From positions 1 to 53,923 of IMG/VR virus record IMGVR_UViG_3300041809_000086: 53,923 nucleotides of DNA; one strand, given 5' to 3'. This document shows, in pieces, positions 23,183 through 31,718 of the stretch. This stretch comes from a virus. Positions within the stretch are counted from its first letter, which is position 1, and each line of letters starts with the position of its first letter. The notes under the pieces are model-generated. The model was given only the letters and a program-made list of their open reading frames with translations. It ran no database searches and was not told the origin of the DNA. Position numbers and translations under genes: made by a program.

Positions 23183-24265
23183 TTACGCTTGTGTAAATAC
23201 CCGGCGCAAAAATCCGCCGTCGTCCTGAACTAGCTTGACCTTGCCCGGCGGCGTCTCGCTGAATTGCGCGATCAGTTCGGCCGGAATGCCCGCCGTGATT
23301 GCCTGCTTGGGCGTGATCGGCGACGACTCGGTCAATTTGATCTTGAACGTGTCCCCGAGCGCTTCGACCGCTGCGACGGGAACCTTCCAACGTTGGCGCC
23401 CTTGGCCTTGCTCGATCCGATATCCGGGGATCTGCTTGCCTGACTTGGCCGTGGATAGTGCGACCTCCTCAAGCCCCGACAATCGCGCTTTCAGTAGGTC
23501 TACGGATCTTTGCATGGTCCGAAGCTCTAGTCCCATCGCCGCAGGCTCCAACTCCATCGGAGTCGATACGCTTGCCCAATCGGCAATTCGCATCGTAGCT
23601 TGCTGAAGTGTCGTACAGAATGCGCGAGCGCTGCAATATCCGCATTCGTCTCCGGTGCGACATTCGGGATTGTCTCCTTGTGCTGCGACAATTGCTGCCC
23701 GGATTCGATTGCGCATCGCGCGAATTTCTGGAGCCATTACTGACCACGTCCGAACCGGACCCGCTACACTATAACTACGCGGTTGAATGATACGGAAAAC
23801 GAGTCGCATGAACTGCTCTTGTCGGCCATCGATTCTGAGTTGATCTAAAATCATACACGCATAAGTGACAAGTTGCGGATTCTCGAAGACTTCGACATGC
23901 CCGTGTCCAAACTTGTAATCGTTGATTTCGATCACAGCCCCGACATGACTCCATGAATCGGGAGTACCTCTCATAGTTGGATGCAAATCGAGACACGGCG
24001 ATAATCGTTCTTCGATATGATGCGGACCGTCGCCAATAGCTTCGATATACATCTCCGCACCTTCGATCATTTCCCAAGTGACAGGAATCCCGTTTGGCGT
24101 CGGATCATTGACTCGATGAACTCTCCCTTGTGCCAGTTCGGCCGCCACCCAATGCGCCGCCGTACCTTCGGCGGCAGCATCAGATGATCCGGCGTTAGGA
24201 AACTGGCGCGTCAGTTTCCACGAACCGGGGCATTGGATTACCCGCGCTATGGATGATGGATGCAT
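23183..24265 (-). CDS. PD-(D/E)XK nuclease family protein (DUF2800/Cas4-like)
   Basis: The ATG at 24265 (MHPSSIARVIQCPGSW) gives 360 residues. The N-terminal phrase SSIARVIQCPGSW, the later EINDYKFGHG with its DYK motif, and a Cys-rich region CRTGDECGYCSARAFC suggest a PD-(D/E)XK fold with a Cas4/AddB-like iron-sulfur cluster. A role in trimming or recombination of phage DNA is likely. It overlaps the upstream gene by one base (ATGA) and lies in the replication operon between a hypothetical protein and the ssDNA-binding candidate. Confidence 0.75.
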   Translation of the reverse strand: MHPSSIARVIQCPGSWKLTRQFPNAGSSDAAAEGTAAHWVAAELAQGRVHRVNDPTPNGIPVTWEMIEGAEMYIEAIGDGPHHIEERLSPCLDLHPTMRGTPDSWSHVGAVIEINDYKFGHGHVEVFENPQLVTYACMILDQLRIDGRQEQFMRLVFRIIQPRSYSVAGPVRTWSVMAPEIRAMRNRIRAAIVAAQGDNPECRTGDECGYCSARAFCTTLQQATMRIADWASVSTPMELEPAAMGLELRTMQRSVDLLKARLSGLEEVALSTAKSGKQIPGYRIEQGQGRQRWKVPVAAVEALGDTFKIKLTESSPITPKQAITAGIPAELIAQFSETPPGKVKLVQDDGGFLRRVFTQA

Positions 24266-24945
24266 CAGACCCCCAACTTCGTACAAACGGCGGCAAGGAT
24301 GTCCGGCCGCGCTTGCAACAGGCCCCATGTCTCGACGCCGAATGATGCGAGAACTGCATCGACATCGGCCGTCTTGATCTTCCCGGCGGCGATACACGTC
24401 ACCATTCGCAGGGTTGCTGCGTTGAAGTCGGGTAGGGGCGTTCCGGGCGCGGGCGCTGCACCGGGGGCCGGAAGCGCTTGTATCTTGCGCATTTCCTTTT
24501 CGACTTCCTCTGCGACTTCAGGCAAGACGCCGCGCTTTTTCTTCCAAACCCCTTCGGCCGTCATCGTCTTCGTCGATGCGTGGATTCGCGCATCCCAAGG
24601 TAAACCGGCCTTGTCGGTCGTCGGTATGATGGGCGTGATCGCGGGCGGCGGCGGCGGAACGACGTTAGCGGGCGGGATGGGGACGGCGGGCGGCGGTACG
24701 GAAGGCGAAGTCGTCGGACCATTCTGCGCGAACACGGCTGCCAAGTTTATCGAAGTATCCGTCGGAACCTCGGGGACAGTCGGCGGAACTGGCGCAGCCA
24801 CAATAGAGGGGACAGGGGCCGCGCTCGGGGCGTTTGGGAACGGCAATTCCAACTGGATCGGATCAGTCTGCGGCGTGACGCTGGCCTTGAAATGGTATAG
24901 ATATTCAACTGCGTCCTTGTCGGTCAATGTAATCGTGATTGCCAT
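24265..24945 (-). CDS. Hypothetical replication-block protein
   Basis: The ATG at 24945 has a good TAGGAG upstream and gives 226 residues. The protein begins MAITITLTDKDAVEYLYHF, passes through a Pro/Ala linker and contains LPWDARIHASTKTMT, GVWKKKRGV, a phrase common in small phage replication-associated proteins of unknown function. The C-terminal 60 residues look helical (ATLRMVTCIAAGKIKTADVDAVL). It is the first gene of the leftward operon, directly behind its promoter. Confidence 0.65.
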   Translation of the reverse strand: MAITITLTDKDAVEYLYHFKASVTPQTDPIQLELPFPNAPSAAPVPSIVAAPVPPTVPEVPTDTSINLAAVFAQNGPTTSPSVPPPAVPIPPANVVPPPPPAITPIIPTTDKAGLPWDARIHASTKTMTAEGVWKKKRGVLPEVAEEVEKEMRKIQALPAPGAAPAPGTPLPDFNAATLRMVTCIAAGKIKTADVDAVLASFGVETWGLLQARPDILAAVCTKLGV

Positions 24946-24964
24946 GTCGTTTTCTCCTAGGGGG

Positions 24965-24993
24965 TTGACAGCGAACAAAGCGGAGGTTAGCAT
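24965..24993 (+). promoter_or_regulatory. Rightward sigma70 promoter for the helicase operon
   Basis: TTGACA at 24965-24970, a 17-base spacer and TAGCAT at 24988-24993 give a near-consensus promoter. RNA would start near 25000, about 120 bases before the helicase ATG. Confidence 0.65.
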
Positions 24994-25013
24994 CTTGTTG
25001 TCGGAGTTGTCAA
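24984..25013 (-). promoter_or_regulatory. Leftward promoter overlapping the rightward one
   Basis: On the minus strand, TTGACA at 25008-25013 and a weak TAACCT at 24984-24989 (18-base spacer) would start RNA about 30 bases before the ATG at 24945. The two -10 regions overlap, so polymerases at the two promoters should compete. Confidence 0.5.
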
Positions 25014-25119
25014 CAGGGGTCGAAAGTGTCGACGGCGCGATGATCCGATGTCGGACGCTATTGCGGGCGAATCTCCAATTGTTGAGACCCGCATTAAACA
25101 CTTCGAAAGGTAATCGCCA

Positions 25120-26799
25120 ATGGCCGGGGATGGTATGAAGTTGCGACCTTATCAAGCCCAATTGTTGACCGATATTCGGTTGGCTTGGAACGCCGGGGCG
25201 CAAAATGTCCTGGCCGTCGCGCCGACCGGCTCGGGCAAGACGGTCCTATTCACCGAAGTCCTGCGCCAGCATGAAGGATGCAGCGTCGCCATCGCGCATC
25301 GTCAGGAACTTGTTGGACAGATCAGCATCGCCCTGGCTCGCAATAATGTCCGGCATCGGATCGCCGCGCCGTCGAGCGTGATCCGCAACATCGTCAGCGT
25401 TCACATGCGCTTATTCGGCCGCAGCTTTTACAACCCATCGGCGCATTGCGCGGTCGCGGGTGTTGACACGTTGATTCGGATGGACGCGGAAGATGCATGG
25501 TTCAAACAAGTGACGCTCGGCGTGCAGGATGAAGCGCACCATATGCTGAAGGCGAACAAATGGGGCCGGGGCGCCTTGATGTTCCCGAATGCTAAATGGT
25601 TGGGCGTGACCGCCACGCCGATGCGCGCCGACGGCCAAGGGCTTGGCGTCGATGCGCAAGGAATCTTTCATGCGATGGTTCAGGCGCCGACAATGCGCGA
25701 TCTTATCCGTATGGGGTATCTGACTGATTACCGGATCTTCGCGCGCGACGTAGCCGACCTTCACCTTGACGACATTCCGATCAGCGCGGGCGGCGATTTC
25801 AGCCTTGACCCGCTAAGGAACGCCGTACATGAATCACACATCGTTGGAAACGTTGTCGAGCATTACTTGCAACTGGCACCGGGAAAACTCGGCGTCACGT
25901 TCGCCGTCGATGTCCAGTCGGCCCATGATATCGCCGACGCTTTCAAAGCGGCAGGCGTCCCCGCTGCCGTGGTCAGCGCGGATACGCGGGATTCGGATCG
26001 TGTCGCAATTCTTGAACAATTCCGACGCCGCGACTTGCTGCAATTGGTGAACGTTGACATTTTTGGCGAAGGATTCGACCTACCGGCGATCGAAGTCGTA
26101 TCGATGGGGCGCCCGACGCATTCCTTCCCATTGTTCGCCCAACAATTCGGCCGGACACTGCGGGTCATGGTTGGCGACATATACGCCCGCAATTGGGACG
26201 CATACAGCGACGCGGAGCGGCTGATTAGCATCGCCAATTCGACAAAGCCGCAAGCGATCATCATTGACCACGTTTCCAACGTGTACCGGCTTGGACTACC
26301 TGATGCGCCGCAATATTACACGCTGGCCGGGCAGAATCGACGCGAGCGCGTCATCGTTCCGGTCAAGACTTGCTCGGAATGTGGTGCGTCATACATCCGC
26401 GCGGAAGTTGCCTGCCCATACTGCGCCTTCGCGCCCGAACCGATCGAACGCAGTTCGCCGCGCGCGGTCGATGGGGACTTGCAGGAATTGGACCCGATGA
26501 TCTTGGACGCCCTGCGCCGCGAGATTGACCCGGCCCCGCGCTTCCCCTATGGCGCAGATGCCAAGGTCCGGGGCGCTATCATGAAGCGCCACGCCGAGCG
26601 CTACGAAGCGCAAGTCGAACTGCGCAAGGCGATGGCGCTATGGTGCGGCCAGCGGACGCAGGATCAAGACGGCCCGGCGCTGCGCAAGGCGATCAAGGAA
26701 TTCTATCTGACCTTCAATATCGATGTACTGTCAGCGCAAGCCCTGCCGCGCAAGGATGCCGACCAGTTGACGCGTGAAATCTATAGGAGGATGACATGA
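25120..26799 (+). CDS. DEAD/DEAH-type superfamily 2 helicase
   Basis: This 559-residue protein carries LRPYQ (8-12), Walker A APTGSGKT (34-41), DEAHH (137-141), the motif V-like NVDIFGEGFDLP (311-322) and QQFGRTLR (341-348), the SF2 set found in phage RecB/UvrB-like unwinding enzymes. A zinc-ribbon-like CSEC..CPYC follows (Cys418, 421, 432, 435). It probably opens DNA for replication or recombination. AAAGG is eight bases before the ATG. It is the first gene of the rightward operon and overlaps the nuclease gene by four bases. Confidence 0.9.
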   Translation: MAGDGMKLRPYQAQLLTDIRLAWNAGAQNVLAVAPTGSGKTVLFTEVLRQHEGCSVAIAHRQELVGQISIALARNNVRHRIAAPSSVIRNIVSVHMRLFGRSFYNPSAHCAVAGVDTLIRMDAEDAWFKQVTLGVQDEAHHMLKANKWGRGALMFPNAKWLGVTATPMRADGQGLGVDAQGIFHAMVQAPTMRDLIRMGYLTDYRIFARDVADLHLDDIPISAGGDFSLDPLRNAVHESHIVGNVVEHYLQLAPGKLGVTFAVDVQSAHDIADAFKAAGVPAAVVSADTRDSDRVAILEQFRRRDLLQLVNVDIFGEGFDLPAIEVVSMGRPTHSFPLFAQQFGRTLRVMVGDIYARNWDAYSDAERLISIANSTKPQAIIIDHVSNVYRLGLPDAPQYYTLAGQNRRERVIVPVKTCSECGASYIRAEVACPYCAFAPEPIERSSPRAVDGDLQELDPMILDALRREIDPAPRFPYGADAKVRGAIMKRHAERYEAQVELRKAMALWCGQRTQDQDGPALRKAIKEFYLTFNIDVLSAQALPRKDADQLTREIYRRMT

Positions 26800-27266
26800 C
26801 CTTTGACGAATGGAAATCTATCTATCCTGACGCCGCCGCCGATCTGGCCGCCGCCTTGATCTTCGAGCCTGACGCGGGCATGCTCCCTACCGAGTTGGGG
26901 CCGCATGAAACGCAGATTCAAGCCGCCGTTCGATTGGAAGCGTCGGCCAAAGGTGGCCGTCTTTGGCGAAACAATGTCGGCGTCCTGCGCGACAGCAAGG
27001 GGCGGCCGGTTCGATATGGACTTTGCAACGATTCGCCGCGCATGAATGCGTCGCTGAAATCGGCTGACCTTATCGGCCCGATGCCGGTCATCGTCACGCC
27101 GGACATGATAGGTCAAACGATTGGACGGTTTACGTCGCGCGAAGTCAAGGCGGCGGACTGGCATTACACCGGCACCGACCGGGAAATCGCGCAGTTGAAA
27201 TGGGCTGCGCTTGTCAATTCACTCGGCGGCGACGCCAAGATCGTCAACTCTACAGGGAGTTTGTAA
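26796..27266 (+). CDS. VRR-NUC domain nuclease
   Basis: This 156-residue protein has the VRR-NUC layout: E-x-Q-x-AVRLEAS, GRLWRNNVGV, SADLIGP, then SREVKAADWHYTG and EIAQLKWAALVNSLGGDA. VRR-NUC proteins are PD-(D/E)XK-type nucleases, often cutting branched DNA. It is coupled to the helicase by an ATGA overlap, so the pair likely works on the same DNA substrate. The next gene follows after one base. Confidence 0.85.
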   Translation: MTFDEWKSIYPDAAADLAAALIFEPDAGMLPTELGPHETQIQAAVRLEASAKGGRLWRNNVGVLRDSKGRPVRYGLCNDSPRMNASLKSADLIGPMPVIVTPDMIGQTIGRFTSREVKAADWHYTGTDREIAQLKWAALVNSLGGDAKIVNSTGSL

Positions 27267-27267
27267 A

Positions 27268-27912
27268 ATGAAGATCGAAATCAAATTCAGATTTACCCCC
27301 GACATTTTGTTTTCTATAGAGGCCGATAGTATTAAGATCGCGCTTGAATCTGCTGTAAGCGTGCAAACGAACCTGCGCGGCGCGGGCCTGCGCAACGCGG
27401 ACCTGCGCGGCGCGAACCTGCGCGGCGCGAACCTGCGCGGCGCGGACCTGGACGGCGCGGGCCTGCGCAACGCGGACCTGCGCGGCGCGAACCTGCGCGG
27501 CGCGAACCTGCGCGGCGCGAACCTGGACGACGCGGACCTGGACGGCGCGGACCTGCGCGGCGCGGGCCTGCGCAACGCGGACCTGCGCGGCGCGAACCTG
27601 CGCGGCGCGAACCTGCGCGGCGCGAACCTGGACGACGCGGACCTGGACGACGCGGACCTGGACGGCGCGGACCTGCGCGGCGCGGGCCTGCGCGGCGAAA
27701 AATTGAAAAAAACACCATTGGTAGTTCTTAATTTACAATGGGACGTGTTGATTACTGACTCGTACATGACTATAGGTTGTCAGCGTCACACACATTCATC
27801 GTGGAACAATTTCGATGAATCGTCAATTCGAAAAATGCATCCGGACGCGTTCGATTTTTGGAAAACATGGCGATCCGCGTTGCTGTCCCTATGTGAAGGA
27901 CATTCCAAATGA
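27268..27912 (+). CDS. Pentapeptide-repeat protein
   Basis: This 214-residue protein has 22 consecutive pentapeptides (residues 34-143) of the type A(N/D/G)L(R/D)(G/D/N), expected to form a right-handed four-sided helix. The first 33 residues and the last 70 (PLVVLNLQWDVLITDSYMTIGC, then DAFDFWKTWRSALL) are not repetitive. Some pentapeptide proteins mimic DNA and protect or inhibit gyrase; no such role is shown here. The repeat DNA is markedly GC-rich compared with both flanks and contains duplicated blocks. The end overlaps the TetR-like gene by four bases. Confidence 0.9.
   Translation: MKIEIKFRFTPDILFSIEADSIKIALESAVSVQTNLRGAGLRNADLRGANLRGANLRGADLDGAGLRNADLRGANLRGANLRGANLDDADLDGADLRGAGLRNADLRGANLRGANLRGANLDDADLDDADLDGADLRGAGLRGEKLKKTPLVVLNLQWDVLITDSYMTIGCQRHTHSSWNNFDESSIRKMHPDAFDFWKTWRSALLSLCEGHSK
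27454..27645 (+). repeat. Near-identical 105-bp-period repeats in the pentapeptide array
   Basis: A block starting at 27454 (GGCGCGGGCCTGCGC...) recurs at 27559 with an offset of 105 bases, that is seven pentapeptide codon sets, and is identical for nearly the whole unit. Within the block CGCGGCGCGAACCTG recurs three times in tandem. This is the clearest low-complexity DNA of the window and could expand or contract by slippage. Confidence 0.85.
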
Positions 27913-28205
27913 GACAAGACCCGAAAGACCGCCGCAAGGAAATTCTAGCCACCGCGCTGCGCATGTCAGTCAATTACGGCTACCAGCGCGTGACCCGCGC
28001 CGACATCGCGGGTGCCGCGAAGTGTTCCGAAGCGCTGGTCAGCCACTATTTCACGACTATGACGCAAATGCGCCGGGCGATCATGCGGGAAGCGATCCTG
28101 CGTCAAAGTTTGCCGATACTGGCGCAAGGGCTGGCAATGGGCGATCCGCAAGCGCAAAAAGCCCCGGCCGCACTTCGTCAACTTGCCGCTGAGACGCTGC
28201 GATGA
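27909..28205 (+). CDS. TetR-type HTH protein, short
   Basis: This 98-residue protein matches the DNA-binding half of TetR regulators: DRRKEILATALRMSVNYGYQRVTRADIA, AKCSEALVSHYF, MRRAIMREAI. The usual ligand-binding C-terminal domain (another 100 residues) is absent, so it may dimerise differently or be ligand independent. ATGA overlaps join it to the pentapeptide and glycosyltransferase genes. It may control its own operon, but no operator is identified. Confidence 0.8.
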   Translation: MRQDPKDRRKEILATALRMSVNYGYQRVTRADIAGAAKCSEALVSHYFTTMTQMRRAIMREAILRQSLPILAQGLAMGDPQAQKAPAALRQLAAETLR

Positions 28206-29524
28206 AGCGACCCCCTTACGAACGCGGCGTCCTGTTGTTCAAGAAAGGCGAGACGGACCGCGCCGCCGAAGTCTTCCGCCATTATCCGAACCACCCGCAA
28301 GCGCTGACCTTTCTCGGGGCAATCGCCAATCAGCGGAAAGACTTCCATTCCGCCGGGCATTTCCTGAACCGCGCCTTGAAGATCGACCCGAGCAACCATA
28401 CCGCACACTTTTTCTTGGGCACGGCATTGAACGGGATGGATCGGACAGCCGAAGCGCGGGTCGCGTTCGAATGGACGCTGGCGATAAAGCCCGATCACGC
28501 CTTCGCGCTGATCCAACTCGGGCGGCACGCCGAAGCGTTGCCGATCCTCGAAGCGATGGACGCCCGCGATCCGGCGGTACGCACGGCCACGGCGATAGCA
28601 TGGCAAGGCATCAACCGATCCGACAAGGCTTTGGAATTGCTCGCGAACCCCGGCGACGATCCGGCGGCCAATTGGGCGCGGGCGATATCCCTGTTACAGT
28701 TGGGCCGGTTCGATGAAGGATGGACCGCCTTCGAATGGCGCTACCAGCATTTGAACATCGGCACAAAGGCCGCCGACGACGCCGATCGGCTTTGGCGCGG
28801 GCAGTTCGACATCGCGGGCAAGCGCGTCCTACTCTATCGCGAACAAGGATTCGGCGACGCGATCCAATTCGCCCGGTTCGCGCCGATCCTGGCCGACCGG
28901 GGCGCGACGGTCCTTATCGAACGAACCCCCGGACTCGACATTCTCGGAACTCTGCGCGGCGTGACGATGGTCGAAACGCCCCAGCCGTCGGACATCGATT
29001 GTCATTGTCCCTTCCCCGGCCTGCCAAACGCGCTTAGGATCGGCGCGGCTGTCGGGATGGACCGACCATACCTGTCGGCCGATCCGGAGCGTGTAGCGAA
29101 CTGGGCGCGTCGTCTAGGGGCACGAATGCGGCCCCGGGTTGGGCTGGCATGGTCAGGGAACCCCCGGCATCAGAACGATACGAACCGGTCGATGACGCGG
29201 GAAATGTTCAATATACTTGACACTTTTGCGGACGTGTACCCGGTCCAACCTACGGATGACTGGCCGCTTGACGGGTTCGATGACACGGCGGCCCTGATGA
29301 TGAATCTTGACATGATCGTGTCCGTGGACTCGGCGCCCGCCCATCTGGCCGGGGCGCTCGGGTTGCCGCTCATCATCATGTTGCCTTGGGCGCCGGATTG
29401 GCGCTGGCAACTGGACCGGGATGATACGCCGTGGTATCCGACCGCCGTTTTGCTTCGTCAAGAACGGCCGGGAGATTGGAATGGCGTAGTGGCGCGAATT
29501 TTAGCAACTGTTCAACGGCTGTAA
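28202..29524 (+). CDS. TPR protein with GT9-like glycosyltransferase domain
   Basis: This 440-residue protein begins with TPR helices (about 1-190: GVLLFKKGETDRAAEVF, HPQALTFLGAIA, AGHFLNRALKIDPSN). The C-terminal half has LLYREQGFGDAIQFARFAP, RVGLAWSGNPRHQNDTNRS, VDSAPAHLAGALGLPLIIMLP and DDTPWYPTAVLLRQ, as in heptosyltransferase-like (GT9) TPR proteins. Such enzymes transfer sugars to proteins or surface glycans; donor and acceptor cannot be told. It ends the rightward operon and its end overlaps a convergent gene by 13 bases. Confidence 0.75.
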   Translation: MKRPPYERGVLLFKKGETDRAAEVFRHYPNHPQALTFLGAIANQRKDFHSAGHFLNRALKIDPSNHTAHFFLGTALNGMDRTAEARVAFEWTLAIKPDHAFALIQLGRHAEALPILEAMDARDPAVRTATAIAWQGINRSDKALELLANPGDDPAANWARAISLLQLGRFDEGWTAFEWRYQHLNIGTKAADDADRLWRGQFDIAGKRVLLYREQGFGDAIQFARFAPILADRGATVLIERTPGLDILGTLRGVTMVETPQPSDIDCHCPFPGLPNALRIGAAVGMDRPYLSADPERVANWARRLGARMRPRVGLAWSGNPRHQNDTNRSMTREMFNILDTFADVYPVQPTDDWPLDGFDDTAALMMNLDMIVSVDSAPAHLAGALGLPLIIMLPWAPDWRWQLDRDDTPWYPTAVLLRQERPGDWNGVVARILATVQRL

Positions 29525-29778
29525 TTGCCCCGGCCGTGTCGGGTCATTATCGGCTTGTCGCCGGTATTGCCCGACGGACCGCAGCCGCCTTCGGGGGACA
29601 TATGCGTCTGCGGGCTGTCCTTCGTTTCCGAATGGATCATGGTGGACGCCGAGCGCTCGAGCGCTCGCTTGTTGCCGCCCGCCGGGGGCGTTGCGCCGGA
29701 ACCCGATGGCATTTTGGATGGGTACGACTTTTCGGCCACGACCTTCGTCGCTTCGCCCTTGTCTTTCTTCAACGCCAT
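29512..29778 (-). CDS. Small hydrophilic disordered protein
   Basis: This 88-residue protein begins MALKKDKGEATKVVAEKSYPSK and continues with G/S/P-rich sequence lacking hydrophobic core. AAGGGGA lies six bases before the ATG. Its style resembles the disordered protein at 36356. It is the last gene of the leftward accessory block and overlaps the glycosyltransferase end. No family is recognised. Confidence 0.55.
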   Translation of the reverse strand: MALKKDKGEATKVVAEKSYPSKMPSGSGATPPAGGNKRALERSASTMIHSETKDSPQTHMSPEGGCGPSGNTGDKPIMTRHGRGNYSR

Positions 29779-29862
29779 GATGGTCCCCTTGAATTGGAAG
29801 CGCGGGCGGCGGTTTAGCCTTTGATCGTTGGCCGTCAGGCCATGCGGAACCCGCGCAGGAGC

Positions 29863-30132
29863 CTATTCTACCACCTTTAGCTTGAACACGCTCCGCTCGG
29901 AACGGAGGGACATGCGGCGGCCGACGACGCCGGCCGCATCATCCGGGTCCGGAAAGAATTGGACGCACGGCCAGCTACACTTCCCGGCGGCCATCATCCG
30001 GGCCTTAAATTCGGGCGTGCAATCGATGCAGGCGAAGTCGAGGACGCCGGGCCGCTCAGTATGCGCGGCGCGTAGCCATTCCCGCCAATCTTCGACCGGA
30101 AAGCAATCCGGTCGCGCCCTTGGATCACGCAT
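29863..30132 (-). CDS. Small cysteine-containing protein, possible zinc-binding
   Basis: The ATG at 30132 gives 89 residues with ACIDCTPEFKARMMAAGKC and WPCVQF: paired cysteines (CxxC and CxxxC) in a spacing found in small phage proteins of the CxDCTPxxxxxMxxAGxC type. A zinc site is plausible. The start overlaps the end of the phosphoesterase gene by eight bases, so the two are coupled. Confidence 0.6.
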   Translation of the reverse strand: MRDPRARPDCFPVEDWREWLRAAHTERPGVLDFACIDCTPEFKARMMAAGKCSWPCVQFFPDPDDAAGVVGRRMSLRSERSVFKLKVVE

Positions 30133-31717
30133 GCCATTCCCCGTCAATGATAAGGATGATTTGTCGCTTGCCGTCGGCGTTGACCGCGACGTGAGCATTC
30201 AACCATGATGAAGCGCCATGATTGTATTCGAGACGCAGGCGCGTCGATGTCCCGGCCTGATAGCAACCCTCGTTGATGCCGGGACTATGGCCGTGGCCGA
30301 TTACGGACTTGATGCCGATCCGGCGCAGATTCTTGATGCTGCCCCGCGCCCCGTTCGGACCCCGGTCGCCGTGACCGCTCAACTCGATCCCGCCCAATAC
30401 AAACGAATCATCGGTATCCAAAGCCCGTACATTATCCCATCCATCCTGCCGATTGATGCGCAGCGCGAACGGATTCGGATATTCGGTGCCCCCTGGACCC
30501 ATACGAGTCCGCTTGACCATTTCGAGCGCAGTTTCCAGATAGAATTCTGCGTTCGTCGGATCGGTGCGCCAGTCGTTCGTAGCAATCCAGCGGCGCAGGA
30601 AGTCATCATGGTTCGACGATACGATGACGGATTGCGTGTCGTCTCGGGTCATGTTCTTGACAAAGCACATAGCCTCGACGACTTCCGCTTCGACATCATC
30701 GGCGTCCGCGTTGCGCTTGGCGATCTTGTGAAACGGGTTCGCGCCGTGGTGCGGATTACAGGAATGCCCGTCGAGCACGTCATGCCAGATCAGATGCGTC
30801 GGGCGGATCGTTTCGATGATCCCGCCAAGCCCGAAGGTCGCCTGTACGACATCCGGGTCAACGAATCGAACATGCGTGTCGCCCATGACCAGCGCGAGCG
30901 CGCGCGGGGCCTTGATAGACTCGCCGGTCGGCCGATATTCCCGGTCCAAGTCAATGCAGGAATCACCATTGAAATGAAGCTGCCGAATGTGGAATTTCGA
31001 CCCGTCCAGTTCCACCATGATCGCGGAAAGGGAATGGTGAAAGGCGGCGATATGGCCGACCCGACTATCCGTGTAGTTCGGGATCGTACACGCGCCCGTC
31101 GTCGTCAAAATCTTAGCCATAGCGTTCGATGGCGCGGCGATAGAGCGCATTTCCAGTTTCGTATGCCCTAGGATAGCGGAAGACGCTCCGGCGATCGCGT
31201 CGGCCCCGCTGGTCGGGGCGCTGGCCGTCGGTTGAATCTTGATGTCGGCCAGCAGCGTCAAATTCTTGTTCAGTGCTCGACGCTGATTGAAAAGGAACGG
31301 CCGAACTTCATCGACCCAAAATTCCTCGTTGCTCTGGCTCCCGGTCCATTCTGATGTCGGGTTTTTGTACCGCATCGGGATAACCAGCAGTTCGGCTTCT
31401 TTCTCGCCCGCCATGTTGCGCAGGATCGACCACCATACCGGATCGACCGGCGTCGCGTTTAAGGCCGACGTGATAATGAAGCGTTTGGCTTGGCTGATGT
31501 CGCGATCGTATACGGTCGAAGTAGGTCCGACCGTTCGCATTGGATCGACCGGAACAGGAACATCGGCCGTCAATTGGCGCGCGTTCGCCATCATGCGCCG
31601 GGACTTGAACGTCTCGCGCGGGATGCCAAGATGTCGCGCCCCGCCCGACTCGCCGAATTCGTTGTAAGCGGCGAGAATCTTGCGCAGTTCGTCATCTGAT
31701 GGGCGTTTGACAGGCAT
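30125..31717 (-). CDS. Metallophosphoesterase with N-terminal HTH
   Basis: The ATG at 31717 has AAGGA upstream and gives 530 residues. Residues 1-45 (DDELRKILAAYNEFGESGGARHLGIPRETFKSR) look like a homeodomain-like HTH. The catalytic part from about 270 has MGDTHVRF (Asp280, His282), WHDVLDGHS (Asp313, His318), SSNHDDF (His370) and C-terminal SGHGDRGPNGARG and GHGHSPG, a calcineurin-like two-metal site. Phage proteins of this layout may act on DNA or RNA ends; the substrate is unknown. It is the largest gene of the accessory block. Confidence 0.8.
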   Translation of the reverse strand: MPVKRPSDDELRKILAAYNEFGESGGARHLGIPRETFKSRRMMANARQLTADVPVPVDPMRTVGPTSTVYDRDISQAKRFIITSALNATPVDPVWWSILRNMAGEKEAELLVIPMRYKNPTSEWTGSQSNEEFWVDEVRPFLFNQRRALNKNLTLLADIKIQPTASAPTSGADAIAGASSAILGHTKLEMRSIAAPSNAMAKILTTTGACTIPNYTDSRVGHIAAFHHSLSAIMVELDGSKFHIRQLHFNGDSCIDLDREYRPTGESIKAPRALALVMGDTHVRFVDPDVVQATFGLGGIIETIRPTHLIWHDVLDGHSCNPHHGANPFHKIAKRNADADDVEAEVVEAMCFVKNMTRDDTQSVIVSSNHDDFLRRWIATNDWRTDPTNAEFYLETALEMVKRTRMGPGGTEYPNPFALRINRQDGWDNVRALDTDDSFVLGGIELSGHGDRGPNGARGSIKNLRRIGIKSVIGHGHSPGINEGCYQAGTSTRLRLEYNHGASSWLNAHVAVNADGKRQIILIIDGEWHA

Positions 31718-31718
31718 G

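Noticed and set aside
27219-27767. Leftward frame rich in Arg, Ser, Ala and Pro over the pentapeptide gene
   Set aside because: It is the mirror of the GC-rich repeat array; periodicity comes from the pentapeptide codons.
30218-31171. 317-residue rightward frame over the phosphoesterase gene
   Set aside because: The opposite strand encodes a protein with ordered metallophosphoesterase motifs and a good ribosome site; the rightward product is Arg-rich without any motif.
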